A DNA stretch of 64,000 nucleotides from Gordonia rubripertincta. GTDB taxonomy: Bacteria; Actinomycetota; Actinomycetes; Mycobacteriales; Mycobacteriaceae. Shown in pieces: positions 24,728-33,553 of this stretch. Each line of letters opens with the position of its first letter. Within the stretch, counting starts at the first letter, position 1. The DNA lies in assembly GCF_038024875.1 (NCBI RefSeq), contig NZ_CP136136.1:4712001-4776000 (forward strand), written 5' to 3'. The notes beneath the pieces are model-generated. The model was not told the origin of the DNA and searched no databases. It saw nothing but the letters and a program-made list of their open reading frames with translations. The position numbers were made by a program, and so were the translations under genes.

Positions 24728-25881
24728 GCGGCAGTGACAAGGACGTCCCGTCGAGGGACGAACTCGATCAGATGAGCACCGAGGAACTCGTCAAACTCGG
24801 TACCAATCTCGACGGTGTCGAGATCATCCATCGGGCCCCGCGGTACGCCGAACCGGGCACGAAGGTCGAGAAGCGCGCCGAGCGGCAGGTCGCGATCTGG
24901 TTCACGATCGCCGGCATCTCCGCGCTCGCCTGCCTGGGCATCTTCCTGTTCAATCATTGGGAGTTCGCCCTTCCGGACGACCCGAACTACTGGTGGTACA
25001 CGTTCAACACGCCGCTCCTCGGCGCCACGTTCGGTCTCTCGGTGCTGGCCATCGGCGTCGCGCTGATCCTGATCACCAAGAAGTTCATCCCGGCTGAGAT
25101 CTCCGTCCAGGATCGCCACGACGGCGGTTCGTCCGAGGTCGACAAGAAGACGATCGTCGGACTCCTCCAGGACACCGGCACCACCTCGACCCTGGGTCGT
25201 CGCAAGATGATCATCGGTTCGGCCGGTTTCGGTCTGGGCGCGTTCGCGCTGACCGGACTCGTGGCCTTCCTCGGTGGCTTCATCAAGAACCCGTGGGCCG
25301 AGCGGGAGAATGCTCCCCTGTGGCACTCGGGCTGGTCGCCGATCTACAACTCGAAGGAAGACCCGAACGAGACCATCTACCTGCGTCGCGACACGGGCAA
25401 CCCGTACCAGGTCGCCCTGGTCCGCCCCGAGGATCTCGACGCCGGCGGCATGGAGACCGTGTTCCCGTGGCGCCGTTCCAACGGCTTCGGCGAAACTGAG
25501 CACTCCCGTCACGCGTTGATGGAGAGCCTGCACGAGGTCCGCAACCCGGTCATGCTCATCCGTCTGCGTCCCGAGGACGCGGCCCGCGCCATCAAGCGTC
25601 AGGGCCAGGAGAGCTTCAACTACGGTGACTACTTCGCCTTCACCAAGGTCTGCAGCCACCTCGGTTGCCCCGCATCGCTGTACGAGCAGCGGAGCAATCG
25701 CATCCTGTGTCCCTGCCACCAGTCGCAGTTCGACGCGCTCGAGTACGCCAAGCCGATCTTCGGACCGGCCGCCCGCGCTCTGGCACAGCTGCCGATCACG
25801 GTGAACAATGAGGGTTACCTCGTTGCGGCAGGCGACTTCATCGAGCCCGTCGGCCCGGCATTCTGGGAGCGTAAGTCATGA
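24724..25881 (+). CDS. qcrA: cytochrome bc1 complex Rieske iron-sulfur subunit QcrA
   Basis: A 385-residue Rieske protein with the long actinobacterial N-terminus carrying three transmembrane helices (about residues 55-85, 95-120 and 160-185), the last being the Tat-like anchor that follows LGRRKMI. The 2Fe-2S ligands are in CSHLGCP and CPCHQSQFD near the C-terminus. It oxidises menaquinol and hands electrons to QcrC. The start at 24724 is set by the ATGA overlap with qcrC and homology (MSGSDKDVPSRDELD). Its stop likewise overlaps the qcrB start. Confidence 0.97.
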   Translation: MSGSDKDVPSRDELDQMSTEELVKLGTNLDGVEIIHRAPRYAEPGTKVEKRAERQVAIWFTIAGISALACLGIFLFNHWEFALPDDPNYWWYTFNTPLLGATFGLSVLAIGVALILITKKFIPAEISVQDRHDGGSSEVDKKTIVGLLQDTGTTSTLGRRKMIIGSAGFGLGAFALTGLVAFLGGFIKNPWAERENAPLWHSGWSPIYNSKEDPNETIYLRRDTGNPYQVALVRPEDLDAGGMETVFPWRRSNGFGETEHSRHALMESLHEVRNPVMLIRLRPEDAARAIKRQGQESFNYGDYFAFTKVCSHLGCPASLYEQRSNRILCPCHQSQFDALEYAKPIFGPAARALAQLPITVNNEGYLVAAGDFIEPVGPAFWERKS

Positions 25882-27500
25882 GCATCGCCGAAAAGCTCGG
25901 CACACAGGCCGAAGAGGTGGATTCGCGGTATCACCTCGCCGCAGGTATGCGTCGCCAGATCAACAAGGTGTTCCCCACCCATTGGTCGTTCATGCTGGGT
26001 GAGATCGCGCTCTACAGCTTCATCATCCTGCTGATCTCGGGCGTCTACCTCTCGCTGTTCTTCGATCCGTCGATGACGCACGTCGTCTACGACGGCGCCT
26101 ACCAGCCGCTCAACGGCGTCATGATGACCAAGGCGTACGAGACCACGCTGGATCTCTCCTTCGAGGTCCGCGGCGGTCTGTTCGTCCGCCAGATCCATCA
26201 CTGGGCAGCCCTGCTGTTCGCGGCGTCGATCATCATCCACATGGCGCGCATCTTCTTCACCGGTGCGTTCCGCCGCCCGCGTGAGGCCAACTGGATCATC
26301 GGCTGCCTCCTGCTGGTGCTGGCGATGTTCGAGGGCTTCTTCGGCTACTCGCTCCCCGACGACCTGCTCTCGGGTACCGGCGTCCGCGCCGCCATGAGTG
26401 GCATCGTCCTCGGCATCCCGGTCGTGGGCACCTGGATCCACTGGGCGCTGTTCGGTGGGGACTTCCCCGGCGACATCATCATTCCGCGCCTCTACGTGCT
26501 GCACATCCTGCTCTTCCCGGGCATCATCCTGGCCCTGATCGGCGCCCACCTGGCGCTGGTCTGGTACCAGAAGCACACGCAGTTCCCCGGCCCCGGCCGC
26601 ACCGAGAAGAACGTCGTCGGCGTGCGCATCATGCCGGTATTCGCGGCCAAGGGCGGCGCGATGTTCGCCTTCGTCACCGGTGTCCTGGCCGTCATGGCGG
26701 GCATCTTCCAGATCAACCCGGTCTGGAACATCGGCCCGTACAACCCGGCGCAGGTGTCGGCGGGATCGCAGCCGGACATCTACATGCAATGGACCGACGG
26801 TCTGATCCGTCTGTTCCCGGCATGGGAGCTCTACCTGGGCAACTACACCGTGGTGATGTCCAACTGGGTCGTCCTGATCATCACGATCATGTTCGGTCTG
26901 ATGTTCGCGTACCCGTGGATCGAGAAGAAGCTCACCGGAGACGACGCTCACCACAACCTGCTGCAGCGCCCGCGTGACACCCCGGTGCGCACGGCGATCG
27001 GTGCGATGGCGTTCTCGTTCTACATCCTGCTCACGCTGGCCTGCATGAACGACATCATCGCGTTCAAGTTCCACATCTCGCTGAACGCGACGACGTGGAT
27101 CGGCCGTATCGGTCTGATCATCCTGCCGCCGGTGGTGTACTTCATCGCCTACCGCTGGGCGATCTCGCTGCAGCGCAGCGACCGTGAGGTCCTGGCACAC
27201 GGCATCGAGACCGGCATCATCAAGCGTCTGCCGCAGGGTGAGTACATCGAGCTGCACCAACCGCTCGGCCCGGTGGACAGCCACGGTCACCCGATCCCGC
27301 TCCCGTACGAGGGTGTCGCACTGCCGAAGCGGATGAACAAGCTCGGCTCCGCGGGTGCCCCGGGTACGGGTTCGATCCTGACCGCGGACCCGCCGGAGGA
27401 GCAGCTGCGCCACGTCGAGGCCGAGCACGAGCTCGAAGCCGCCGAGCGCAGGGCTCTCCGCGAGCTCCAGGCCAAGGGTGGCAACCCCCTCGGCGAGTAG
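25878..27500 (+). CDS. qcrB: cytochrome bc1 complex cytochrome b subunit QcrB
   Basis: A 540-residue cytochrome b with at least eight transmembrane helices. The histidines for the two b hemes lie in FVRQIHHWAALLF and in VLHILLFPGIILALIGAHLALVWYQKH; the PEWY-equivalent quinol loop follows. The C-terminal 100 residues are an extended cytosolic tail rich in Glu/Ala/Arg (about 440-540), a known actinobacterial feature. QcrB is the target of telacebec-type inhibitors in mycobacteria. The ATG at 25878 overlaps the qcrA stop (ATGA); a terminator follows. Confidence 0.97.
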   Translation: MSIAEKLGTQAEEVDSRYHLAAGMRRQINKVFPTHWSFMLGEIALYSFIILLISGVYLSLFFDPSMTHVVYDGAYQPLNGVMMTKAYETTLDLSFEVRGGLFVRQIHHWAALLFAASIIIHMARIFFTGAFRRPREANWIIGCLLLVLAMFEGFFGYSLPDDLLSGTGVRAAMSGIVLGIPVVGTWIHWALFGGDFPGDIIIPRLYVLHILLFPGIILALIGAHLALVWYQKHTQFPGPGRTEKNVVGVRIMPVFAAKGGAMFAFVTGVLAVMAGIFQINPVWNIGPYNPAQVSAGSQPDIYMQWTDGLIRLFPAWELYLGNYTVVMSNWVVLIITIMFGLMFAYPWIEKKLTGDDAHHNLLQRPRDTPVRTAIGAMAFSFYILLTLACMNDIIAFKFHISLNATTWIGRIGLIILPPVVYFIAYRWAISLQRSDREVLAHGIETGIIKRLPQGEYIELHQPLGPVDSHGHPIPLPYEGVALPKRMNKLGSAGAPGTGSILTADPPEEQLRHVEAEHELEAAERRALRELQAKGGNPLGE

Positions 27501-27515
27501 TTCCACACAACAGAA

Positions 27516-27560
27516 GCGGGTCGTCGCGCACCAACTGGTGCACGACGGCCCGCTTTCTTT
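27516..27560 (+). terminator. terminator of the ctaE-qcrCAB unit
   Basis: An 18-bp stem (27516-27533 with 27536-27553) with one wobble and one mismatch and a tight loop, followed by TTTCTTT. It begins 15 bases after the qcrB stop. Confidence 0.85.
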
Positions 27561-27607
27561 GTTCGCCCACTGTCCCACCACTCCCCTACCCCACCGGATG
27601 TGGCACG

Positions 27608-29107
27608 GTGGACACCATGCGCCGGTTACGACATCGTGGTTCCGGCCTGTCCCAGATCACCCGTGGGATGGGCACTCTCGACGCCGAGATCTATGACACC
27701 ATCGCCCGGTCGCCGAGTCCGCTGCTGGACAAGACGATGCCGGCGCTGACCCACGCGGCGGACCACTCGAAGCTGTGGATGGCGATCGCCGCCGGACTGG
27801 CCGTCTCCGGCCGTCCGTCGTTGCAGCGCGGAGCCGCCCGAGGAGTCGCCTCGCTGGCCGTCACCAGCTTTGTGACCAACCAGGGCGCCAAACGGATTCG
27901 CCGCCGCGCACGTCCCTCCCCGGGGCTCATCCCCGTCCCCCGTCGCGGGCGCCGGCAACCGACCTCGAGCTCGTTTCCCTCCGGACACTCGGCCAGCGCA
28001 GCAGCCTTCGCGGTGGGGGTGGCCGTCGAGAGTCCGCCCGCGGGTCTTCTCCTGTCGGCGTTGGCCGGCCTCGTCGGGCTCTCCCGCGTCGCGACCGGCG
28101 CCCACTACCCTGGTGACGTCGTGATCGGGCTCGGGATCGGTGCCACGGTCGCGACGCTGGGAACACGGGTCGTTCCCCCGATCACCCGCCCCTCCATCTC
28201 TCTCGCGGACCCGACGTTCGTCGACGCCGAGCCGCGCCCGGACGGCGCCGGTCTCGTCGTGGTGGTGAACCCCGCGTCGTCGGACGGGCGGGGTCGTCGT
28301 GTTCTGGACGACATCCGGAAGGCCCTCCCCGCGGCCGAGATCGTCGAGCTCGACGAAGATGACGATGTCGCAACGGTATTCGCCGATGTGGCGACACGTG
28401 CTTCGATCGTCGGGGTCGCCGGCGGAGACGGGACCGTCGCCTGTGCGGCGCGCGCGGCCATCGATGCGAACCTGCCGCTGGCGGTGTTCCCCGCCGGCAC
28501 GTTCAACCACTTCTCACGCGACATCGGTTGCGCCACGGTCGAGAACACCGTCGAGGCCATCAGGGCCGGTTCGGTGTCCCGCGTCGACGCGGTGTGGCTC
28601 AACGACTCCCGGCTGATCCTCAACACCGCGAGCATCGGCGCGTACCCGCATTTCGTTCGCGTCCGAGAGCGACTCCGGCATCGCATCAGCCGTCCGCTCG
28701 CCACCGCCACCGCGATCTTCCGGGTCATCCGCAAGGATGCCCACGTGTGCATCGAGGTCGACGGGAAGGTCCTCGACGTCTCCCTGTTCCTGATCGGCAA
28801 TTCGATCTACCAACCCACGGGTTTTCTGCCCTCGCGGCGCCTACGGCTCGACGACGGCCTGCTCGACGTGCGCATCCTGGAGACCGGCCACCGCTGGGCG
28901 ACCCTGCGTCTCTTGGGATCTCTGGCCGCCGGCCGGCTGGAACGTTCTCGGCTCTACCACGAGATGCAGGTCCCCGAGTTCCGGTTCACCGCCGTCGGCG
29001 GCCCGGTGGCGGTGTCCCACGACGGCGAGGTCGAGGACAGCTTCACCGACGCCCACTTTCGCGTCGACTACCGCAGACTCAAGGTGTACGGACCCGTTCG
29101 CCGATGA
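27608..29107 (+). CDS. PAP2 phosphatase fused to a diacylglycerol/sphingosine-kinase-like domain
   Basis: A protein of about 499 residues. Residues about 20-195 are a membrane-embedded PAP2-type phosphatase: the three motifs are KRIRRRARPS, FPSGHSASA and SRVATGAHYPGDV. Residues about 210-495 form a DAGK/LCB-kinase catalytic domain: VVVNPASSDGRGRR, the nucleotide motif GVAGGDGTVACA and LAVFPAGTFNHFSRDIG. The pairing of a lipid phosphatase with a lipid kinase suggests interconversion of phosphorylated and free lipids (phosphatidate, polyprenyl phosphate or PIM precursors); the substrate is unknown. The start may be GTG 27608 or ATG 27617. It sits where M. tuberculosis has Rv2197c and mmpS3. Confidence 0.88.
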   Translation: MDTMRRLRHRGSGLSQITRGMGTLDAEIYDTIARSPSPLLDKTMPALTHAADHSKLWMAIAAGLAVSGRPSLQRGAARGVASLAVTSFVTNQGAKRIRRRARPSPGLIPVPRRGRRQPTSSSFPSGHSASAAAFAVGVAVESPPAGLLLSALAGLVGLSRVATGAHYPGDVVIGLGIGATVATLGTRVVPPITRPSISLADPTFVDAEPRPDGAGLVVVVNPASSDGRGRRVLDDIRKALPAAEIVELDEDDDVATVFADVATRASIVGVAGGDGTVACAARAAIDANLPLAVFPAGTFNHFSRDIGCATVENTVEAIRAGSVSRVDAVWLNDSRLILNTASIGAYPHFVRVRERLRHRISRPLATATAIFRVIRKDAHVCIEVDGKVLDVSLFLIGNSIYQPTGFLPSRRLRLDDGLLDVRILETGHRWATLRLLGSLAAGRLERSRLYHEMQVPEFRFTAVGGPVAVSHDGEVEDSFTDAHFRVDYRRLKVYGPVRR

Positions 29108-29142
29108 GCCGACGGGTCCCGGAGAGCCGCTGACCCAGGACG

Positions 29143-29181
29143 AAGAACGACGCCCCACCACAGAGGTGGGGCGTCGTTCTT
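29143..29181. terminator. bidirectional terminator between the PAP2/kinase gene and ctaF
   Basis: A perfect 17-bp inverted repeat (29143-29159 with 29165-29181) around an ACAGA loop, flanked by A- and T-rich ends on either strand. It serves the convergent genes on both sides. Confidence 0.92.
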
Positions 29182-29200
29182 CTTTGGTTCTTGCGAGCGC

Positions 29201-29617
29201 TCAGTGCTTCTCGGGACCGACGTGGTACTCGAAGACGAGCCCGGCGGCGGCACCCATGATCGCGACGGCCGCGAAGATCGCGAGCCACCAGTTACCGGAG
29301 GCGAAACCGACCGCGAAGGTGGAGGCGCCCAGGGCAATCAGGATCGGCCACCACGAGTGCGGGCTGAAGAAGCCCAGCTCGCCGGCGCCGTCCTCGATCT
29401 CGGCATCCTCGTAGTCCTCGGGGCGGATCTCGACGCGACGCGACACGAACCGGAAGAACGTGCCGGCGATGAGCGTCAGGCCCGCCGCGAAGAACAGGCC
29501 GACGACGCCGACCCACTCGATGCCCTTGCTGGTGAACGCGGTGAACAGGGTGTACGCGACACCGGTCAGCGCGAAGAAGGCTGTCAACATCTCGAAGAGA
29601 CGGGCTTCGATCTTCAT
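29201..29617 (-). CDS. ctaF: cytochrome c oxidase subunit IV (CtaF)
   Basis: A 138-residue membrane protein with four hydrophobic helices in two pairs (about residues 8-28, 35-58, 88-105 and 110-130). It matches the actinobacterial aa3 oxidase subunit IV (Rv2199c), whose opening MKIEARLFE and W-rich third helix SWWPILIALG are shared. It starts 2 bases after the ctaC stop, so the two are one operon. It is an accessory subunit that stabilises the oxidase core. Confidence 0.95.
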   Translation of the reverse strand: MKIEARLFEMLTAFFALTGVAYTLFTAFTSKGIEWVGVVGLFFAAGLTLIAGTFFRFVSRRVEIRPEDYEDAEIEDGAGELGFFSPHSWWPILIALGASTFAVGFASGNWWLAIFAAVAIMGAAAGLVFEYHVGPEKH

Positions 29618-29619
29618 CG

Positions 29620-30769
29620 TCAGCTCTCCTTCTTGGTGCAGTTGGCGAGGGTCGGGTCATCCGGGTTGCCGGATGCGGTCACCGAACCGTCGGACTTGCG
29701 TCGGCTGTCGAACGGAACCGTGGTGACGGCTTCCGGTGCCTGGCAGATCGACGCGAGCGCTTCGGCGTTGGTGGCCTCGGGGTTCGACTCACGGAAACGG
29801 ATGTAGCTGTCGAAGTCCTCCGGCGAGACCGCGCGGACCTCGAAGTTCATCATCGAGTGGTAGGTACCGCACATCTCGGCGCAACGGCCGACGAATGCTC
29901 CGGTCCGGTCGATCGAGCCGATCTGGAAGATCGGGTCGGTCGAGTTCTCCTTGGGGAACGGCATCACGTCGCGCTTGTACAGGAACTCCGGCACCCCAGA
30001 ACGAGTGGATGACGTCGGCTGCGGCGAGGTTGAACTCGATGCGCTTTCCGGTCGGGAGCACCAGGACGGGGATCTCCGTCGACGAGCCGATGGTCTCGAT
30101 CTTGTCGAACTTCAGGTAGTCGCGGATGTCGTCGTCACGACCGCCGGCGGGGCCGGGCAGCTCGCCACCGTGCTCACCCTCGACCTCGGGCTCGACGACG
30201 GCCTTGCCGGCCTGCTCCTGGACCTGGAACGGGTTACCCGCGGCCTCGAAGCCGTCGTAGGTCGATCCGTCGCTGAAGATGACCTTGTTGTAGCCGAACT
30301 TCCAGTTCCACTGGAACGCCGTGACGTCGACCACGACCTTCGAGTCGTCGTTCTTGCCCTCGACGTCGTTCTGCACGATCACGGTGAAGTAGAACAGCAC
30401 CGCGATGATGACGAACGGGATCGCCGTGTAGGTGAGCTCCAACGGGACGTTGTACGCCGTCTGACGCGGGAAGACGCCCTTCTTGGCGTCGTTCGCACGA
30501 TGGAACGTGATCGTCCAGAAGATCAGGGCCCAGACCAGAATGCCCATGACGAGTGCGGCGATGACGGACCAGGTCCAGAGATCGACCATCTTCTTACCCT
30601 GGGGCGTGACGCCCTCGGGCCAACCGAAACGCATCGCCTCATTGGCGTCACATCCCGACATCAGCAGTGCGCCGAGTCCGAGAGCGACGACGATTCCCAG
30701 TCGCTTCATCGTCTGCGACGCGGATGAGACACGCCGCGCTCGGGGCCGTCCACCGTGTGCCAATTTCAC
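29620..30769 (-). pseudogene. ctaC: cytochrome c oxidase subunit II gene, broken by a one-base frameshift
   Basis: The gene encodes a lipoprotein subunit II: lipobox LLMSGCDA, two transmembrane helices, QWNWKFGY in the cupredoxin domain, and the Cu-A ligand segment GRCAEMCGTYHSMMNFEV. As written, the frame shifts after ADVIHSFW: the next bases give GAGVPVQ, while the other frame gives the expected VPEFLYKRDVMP. One extra G in the minus-strand GGGG run (29994-29997) explains it; removing it restores about 382 residues. Since CtaC is required for the bcc-aa3 branch and ctaE, ctaF and qcrCAB are intact, a sequencing error is more likely than loss. The start is taken as GTG 30769; ATG 30709 is possible. 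Confidence 0.9.
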
Positions 30770-31041
30770 GCCTTCCTGCTCGCTCACCGGCGCCCTCGCG
30801 CCGCAGTGAGTGCATGCCACATGACCTGCAAGGGCAAGTACCCGCCGTGGACACACGACGAGAGTCTTGCACCTAGTACTACGCAGCGTAGACCAACCGG
30901 GAGAAGCTTTCGTGATTGGGGTTTGATCCGGTCGTGTCCGCGCCCTCCAGGTCGGAATCCCGCTGGTGGCTCAGGCATACTCGGACGCGACCCGACGCCC
31001 GTCGGGACCTGTGCTCGCGACGAGATTGGGGAGAAGCCAAC
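30770..31041. promoter_or_regulatory. divergent control region of ctaC and asnB
   Basis: 272 bases with no gene. A perfect short palindrome CTACGC-A-GCGTAG lies at 30879-30891, closer to the ctaC side. A CATACT -10 candidate for asnB is at 30976-30981, leaving about 55 nt of leader. GGGGAGAAG at 31029-31037 is the asnB ribosome binding site. The palindrome could be an operator; no known regulator motif was recognised. Confidence 0.45.
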
Positions 31042-32967
31042 GTGTGTGGTCTGCTCGGCCTTCTGACATCCGACCGGACGGCCGCCGAGGTCGTCGACGC
31101 GGTGGCGGTGGCCTCGCACTGCATGCGGCATCGCGGGCCCGACGAGCCGGGCACCTGGCACGACGAGAACATCGTCTTCGGCTTCAACCGCCTCTCGATC
31201 ATCGACATCGAGCATTCTCATCAGCCGCTGCGCTGGGGTCCGCCGGAGAACCCGGACCGCTACGCGCTGGTCTTCAACGGCGAGATCTACAACTACCTGG
31301 AGATCCGCGCCGAGCTCACCAAGGACGAAGGCGCAGTCTTCCGCACCGAGGGTGACGGCGAGGCCATCGTCGCAGCCTTCCACCATTGGGGTCCCGACGC
31401 GGTGCGCCGTCTCCGCGGCATGTTCGCCTTCGCCATCTGGGACACCGAGAACCGGTCGCTGTTCCTCGCGCGCGACCCGTTCGGCATCAAGCCGCTGTTC
31501 GTCGCCTCGGGTCCGGGCGGGCTGGTCTTCGGCAGTGAGAAGAAGTCGCTGCTCGAGCTCATCGAACGCGTGGGCCTGTCCAAGGACCTGGACCCGCGGG
31601 CCGTCGAGCACTACACCGTACTGCAGTACGTCCCCGAACCCGAGACCATCCACGCGTCGATCCGCCGGCTCGAGTCGGGTTGCCACGCCACCGCCTCCCC
31701 CGGCAGCCCGCTGTCGATCCGCCGCTACTTCACGCCGCAGTTCGGCGTGAAGCCGGTCACCGACGCCACGCGACAGAAGCGCTACGACGAGATCGCCGAC
31801 GTCCTCGCGGACTCGGTTGCCAAGCACATGCGCGCCGACGTGACGGTCGGTTCGTTCCTCTCGGGCGGTATCGACTCGACGGCCATCGCCGCGTTGGCGA
31901 TCCGGCACAACCCCGACCTGATCACCTTCACCACGGGCTTCGAGCGCGAGGGCTACTCGGAGGTCGACGTGGCCGCCGAGTCGGCCGAGGCGATCGGCGC
32001 GAAACACGTCGTCAAGGTCGTCGGACCGTCGGAGTTCATCGAGGCGCTGCCGTCGATCGTCTGGTACCTCGACGACCCGGTCGCCGACCCCGCCCTGGTC
32101 CCGCTCTACTTCGTCGCCGCCGAGGCACGCAAGCACGTCAAGGTCGTGCTGTCCGGTGAGGGCGCCGACGAGCTGTTCGGCGGCTACACCATCTACAAGG
32201 AGCCGCTGTCGCTCGCGGCCTTCGACCGTCTCCCCGGCCCGCTGCGCCGGGCCGCCGGCAAGATCTCCGACCGCATCCCGGAGGGCACCCGCGGCAAGAG
32301 CCTGCTGCACCGCGGCTCGCTCACCCTCGAGGAGCGGTACTACGGCAACGCCCGCAGCTTCGACGACGCGCGACTCCGCGCGGTGCTGCGCGACTACCGC
32401 CCGGAGTGGACCCACACCGACGTCACCGCCCCGATCTACGCGATGAGCGAGGGCTGGGACCCGGTGGCCCGCATGCAGCACCTCGACCTCTTCACCTGGC
32501 TGCGCGGCGACATCCTGGTCAAGGCCGACAAGATCACGATGGCCAACTCCCTCGAGTTGCGCGTGCCGTTCCTCGACCCGGAGGTCTTCGCGGTCGCCGA
32601 GCGTCTGCCCCACGACGAGAAGATCTCGCACGGCACCACCAAGTACGCCCTGCGCAAGGCGCTCGAGCAGATCGTCCCGGCGCACGTCCTGCACCGCAAG
32701 AAGCTCGGCTTCCCGGTCCCGATCCGCCATTGGCTGGCCGGCACCGAGATGTACGACTGGGCACACGACACGATCACCAAGAGCCAGACAGACCACATCT
32801 TCGACAAGACGGCGGTCATCGCGATGCTCAACGAGCACCGGGAAGGCGTGGTGGACAACAGCCGTCGCCTGTGGACGGTACTGGTCTTCATGATCTGGCA
32901 CGGCATCTTCGTCGAGGGCACGATCGTGCCGGACATCGTCGACCACACGTACCCGGTCCGCCTCTAG
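31042..32967 (+). CDS. asnB: glutamine-dependent asparagine synthetase
   Basis: A 641-residue two-domain amidotransferase. After removal of the initiator Met, Cys2 (start MCGLLG) is the class II glutaminase nucleophile; RLSIIDIEHSHQPL and FNGEIYNYLEIR complete that domain. The synthetase domain has the PP-loop SGGIDSTAIAALA and LSGEGADELFGGY. It converts aspartate to asparagine with ATP; in mycobacteria the Rv2201 homologue has also been linked to amidation of peptidoglycan mDAP (family knowledge). The GTG start at 31042 is required to put Cys at position 2 and has GGGGAGAAG upstream; the longer frame from 30916 would bury the catalytic cysteine. Confidence 0.95.
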   Translation: MCGLLGLLTSDRTAAEVVDAVAVASHCMRHRGPDEPGTWHDENIVFGFNRLSIIDIEHSHQPLRWGPPENPDRYALVFNGEIYNYLEIRAELTKDEGAVFRTEGDGEAIVAAFHHWGPDAVRRLRGMFAFAIWDTENRSLFLARDPFGIKPLFVASGPGGLVFGSEKKSLLELIERVGLSKDLDPRAVEHYTVLQYVPEPETIHASIRRLESGCHATASPGSPLSIRRYFTPQFGVKPVTDATRQKRYDEIADVLADSVAKHMRADVTVGSFLSGGIDSTAIAALAIRHNPDLITFTTGFEREGYSEVDVAAESAEAIGAKHVVKVVGPSEFIEALPSIVWYLDDPVADPALVPLYFVAAEARKHVKVVLSGEGADELFGGYTIYKEPLSLAAFDRLPGPLRRAAGKISDRIPEGTRGKSLLHRGSLTLEERYYGNARSFDDARLRAVLRDYRPEWTHTDVTAPIYAMSEGWDPVARMQHLDLFTWLRGDILVKADKITMANSLELRVPFLDPEVFAVAERLPHDEKISHGTTKYALRKALEQIVPAHVLHRKKLGFPVPIRHWLAGTEMYDWAHDTITKSQTDHIFDKTAVIAMLNEHREGVVDNSRRLWTVLVFMIWHGIFVEGTIVPDIVDHTYPVRL

Positions 32968-32978
32968 TACCGCCTGCC

Positions 32979-33021
32979 GAAAAGCGCCCCCGAGAACCGC
33001 CCCTGGAGTACCGGGGGCGGT
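32979..33021. terminator. repeat unit plus hairpin between asnB and gdx
   Basis: A copy of the GAAAAGCGCCCCyGAGA unit (32979-32995) is followed by an 8-bp stem ACCGCCCC/GGGGCGGT (32996-33003 with 33014-33021). It sits between convergent genes, as does the larger block at 13672-13883. A bidirectional terminator is inferred. Confidence 0.7.
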
Positions 33022-33045
33022 CTTCGGTGTCGGCGGCCTTCCGGG

Positions 33046-33360
33046 TCAGTGAGCGAGCTTCAGCCCGATGACCCCGCCGACGATCATCACCAGACACAGC
33101 GCCTGGATCAGCGAGGCCGGTTGTTCACCGGTGGCCATCGCATAGACGACGGTCAGCACCGCACCGATGCCGACCCAGACGGCGTAGGCGGTGCCCACCG
33201 GCAGATCGCGCATGGCGTACGCCAGACCACCCATGCTGATGACGAGTGCGACGCCGAAGACGACCGACGGTCCGAGCTTGGTGAACCCCTCGGACTTCCC
33301 GAGCGCGGTGGCCCAGACGGCCTCGAAGACACCGGACAGCACCAGGATCAACCACGACAT
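33046..33360 (-). CDS. gdx: SMR-family guanidinium exporter Gdx (SugE type)
   Basis: A 104-residue protein with four transmembrane helices, the size of small multidrug resistance transporters. The conserved membrane glutamate is in SGVFEAVWATALGKSEGF (E13 by position), and WVGIGAVLT with the downstream helices follows the SugE subtype. The Gdx subtype exchanges guanidinium for protons. The guanidine-III riboswitch immediately upstream strongly favours guanidinium as the substrate. The start is at ATG 33360, preceded by AGGAGG; the frame extends 28 codons upstream through the riboswitch, which is not coding. Confidence 0.93.
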   Translation of the reverse strand: MSWLILVLSGVFEAVWATALGKSEGFTKLGPSVVFGVALVISMGGLAYAMRDLPVGTAYAVWVGIGAVLTVVYAMATGEQPASLIQALCLVMIVGGVIGLKLAH

Positions 33361-33371
33361 GACAGCCTCCT

Positions 33372-33415
33372 GCGGGCCGTCTTGTCGCACACCGGGTACA
33401 GCACCCCTCGTCCGG
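33372..33415 (-). promoter_or_regulatory. guanidine-III riboswitch (ykkC-III)
   Basis: On the minus strand the sequence begins CCGGACGAGG (33415) and continues through TGTACCCGG to CGACAAGACGGCCCGC (ending 33372), matching the ykkC-III consensus that binds guanidinium by a compact pseudoknot. It ends directly at the AGGAGG ribosome binding site of the SMR transporter, so ligand-dependent masking or unmasking of translation initiation is the likely mechanism. The pairing of this riboswitch class with SugE/Gdx genes is well established. Confidence 0.93.
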
Positions 33416-33553
33416 GAGTCCGGTAGAGCGGACTCTGCCTCCACGTTGGCACACCACCGATCACGACGGCAATGTCAGACCGGTCACCGCCCTGGAAACG
33501 CGAAAATGGATGGCGCAGACCATTGCCCGCGCCACCCGTCCCGAAAGAACTTG

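Noticed and set aside
30784..32946. A 720-codon open frame antisense to asnB
   Set aside because: It is the mirror of a strongly coding GC-rich gene, its translation is Asp/Arg/Val-rich without domains, and no start signal fits. Similar long antisense frames at 4459-5949, 25815-27581 and 37655-39208 were dropped for the same reason.
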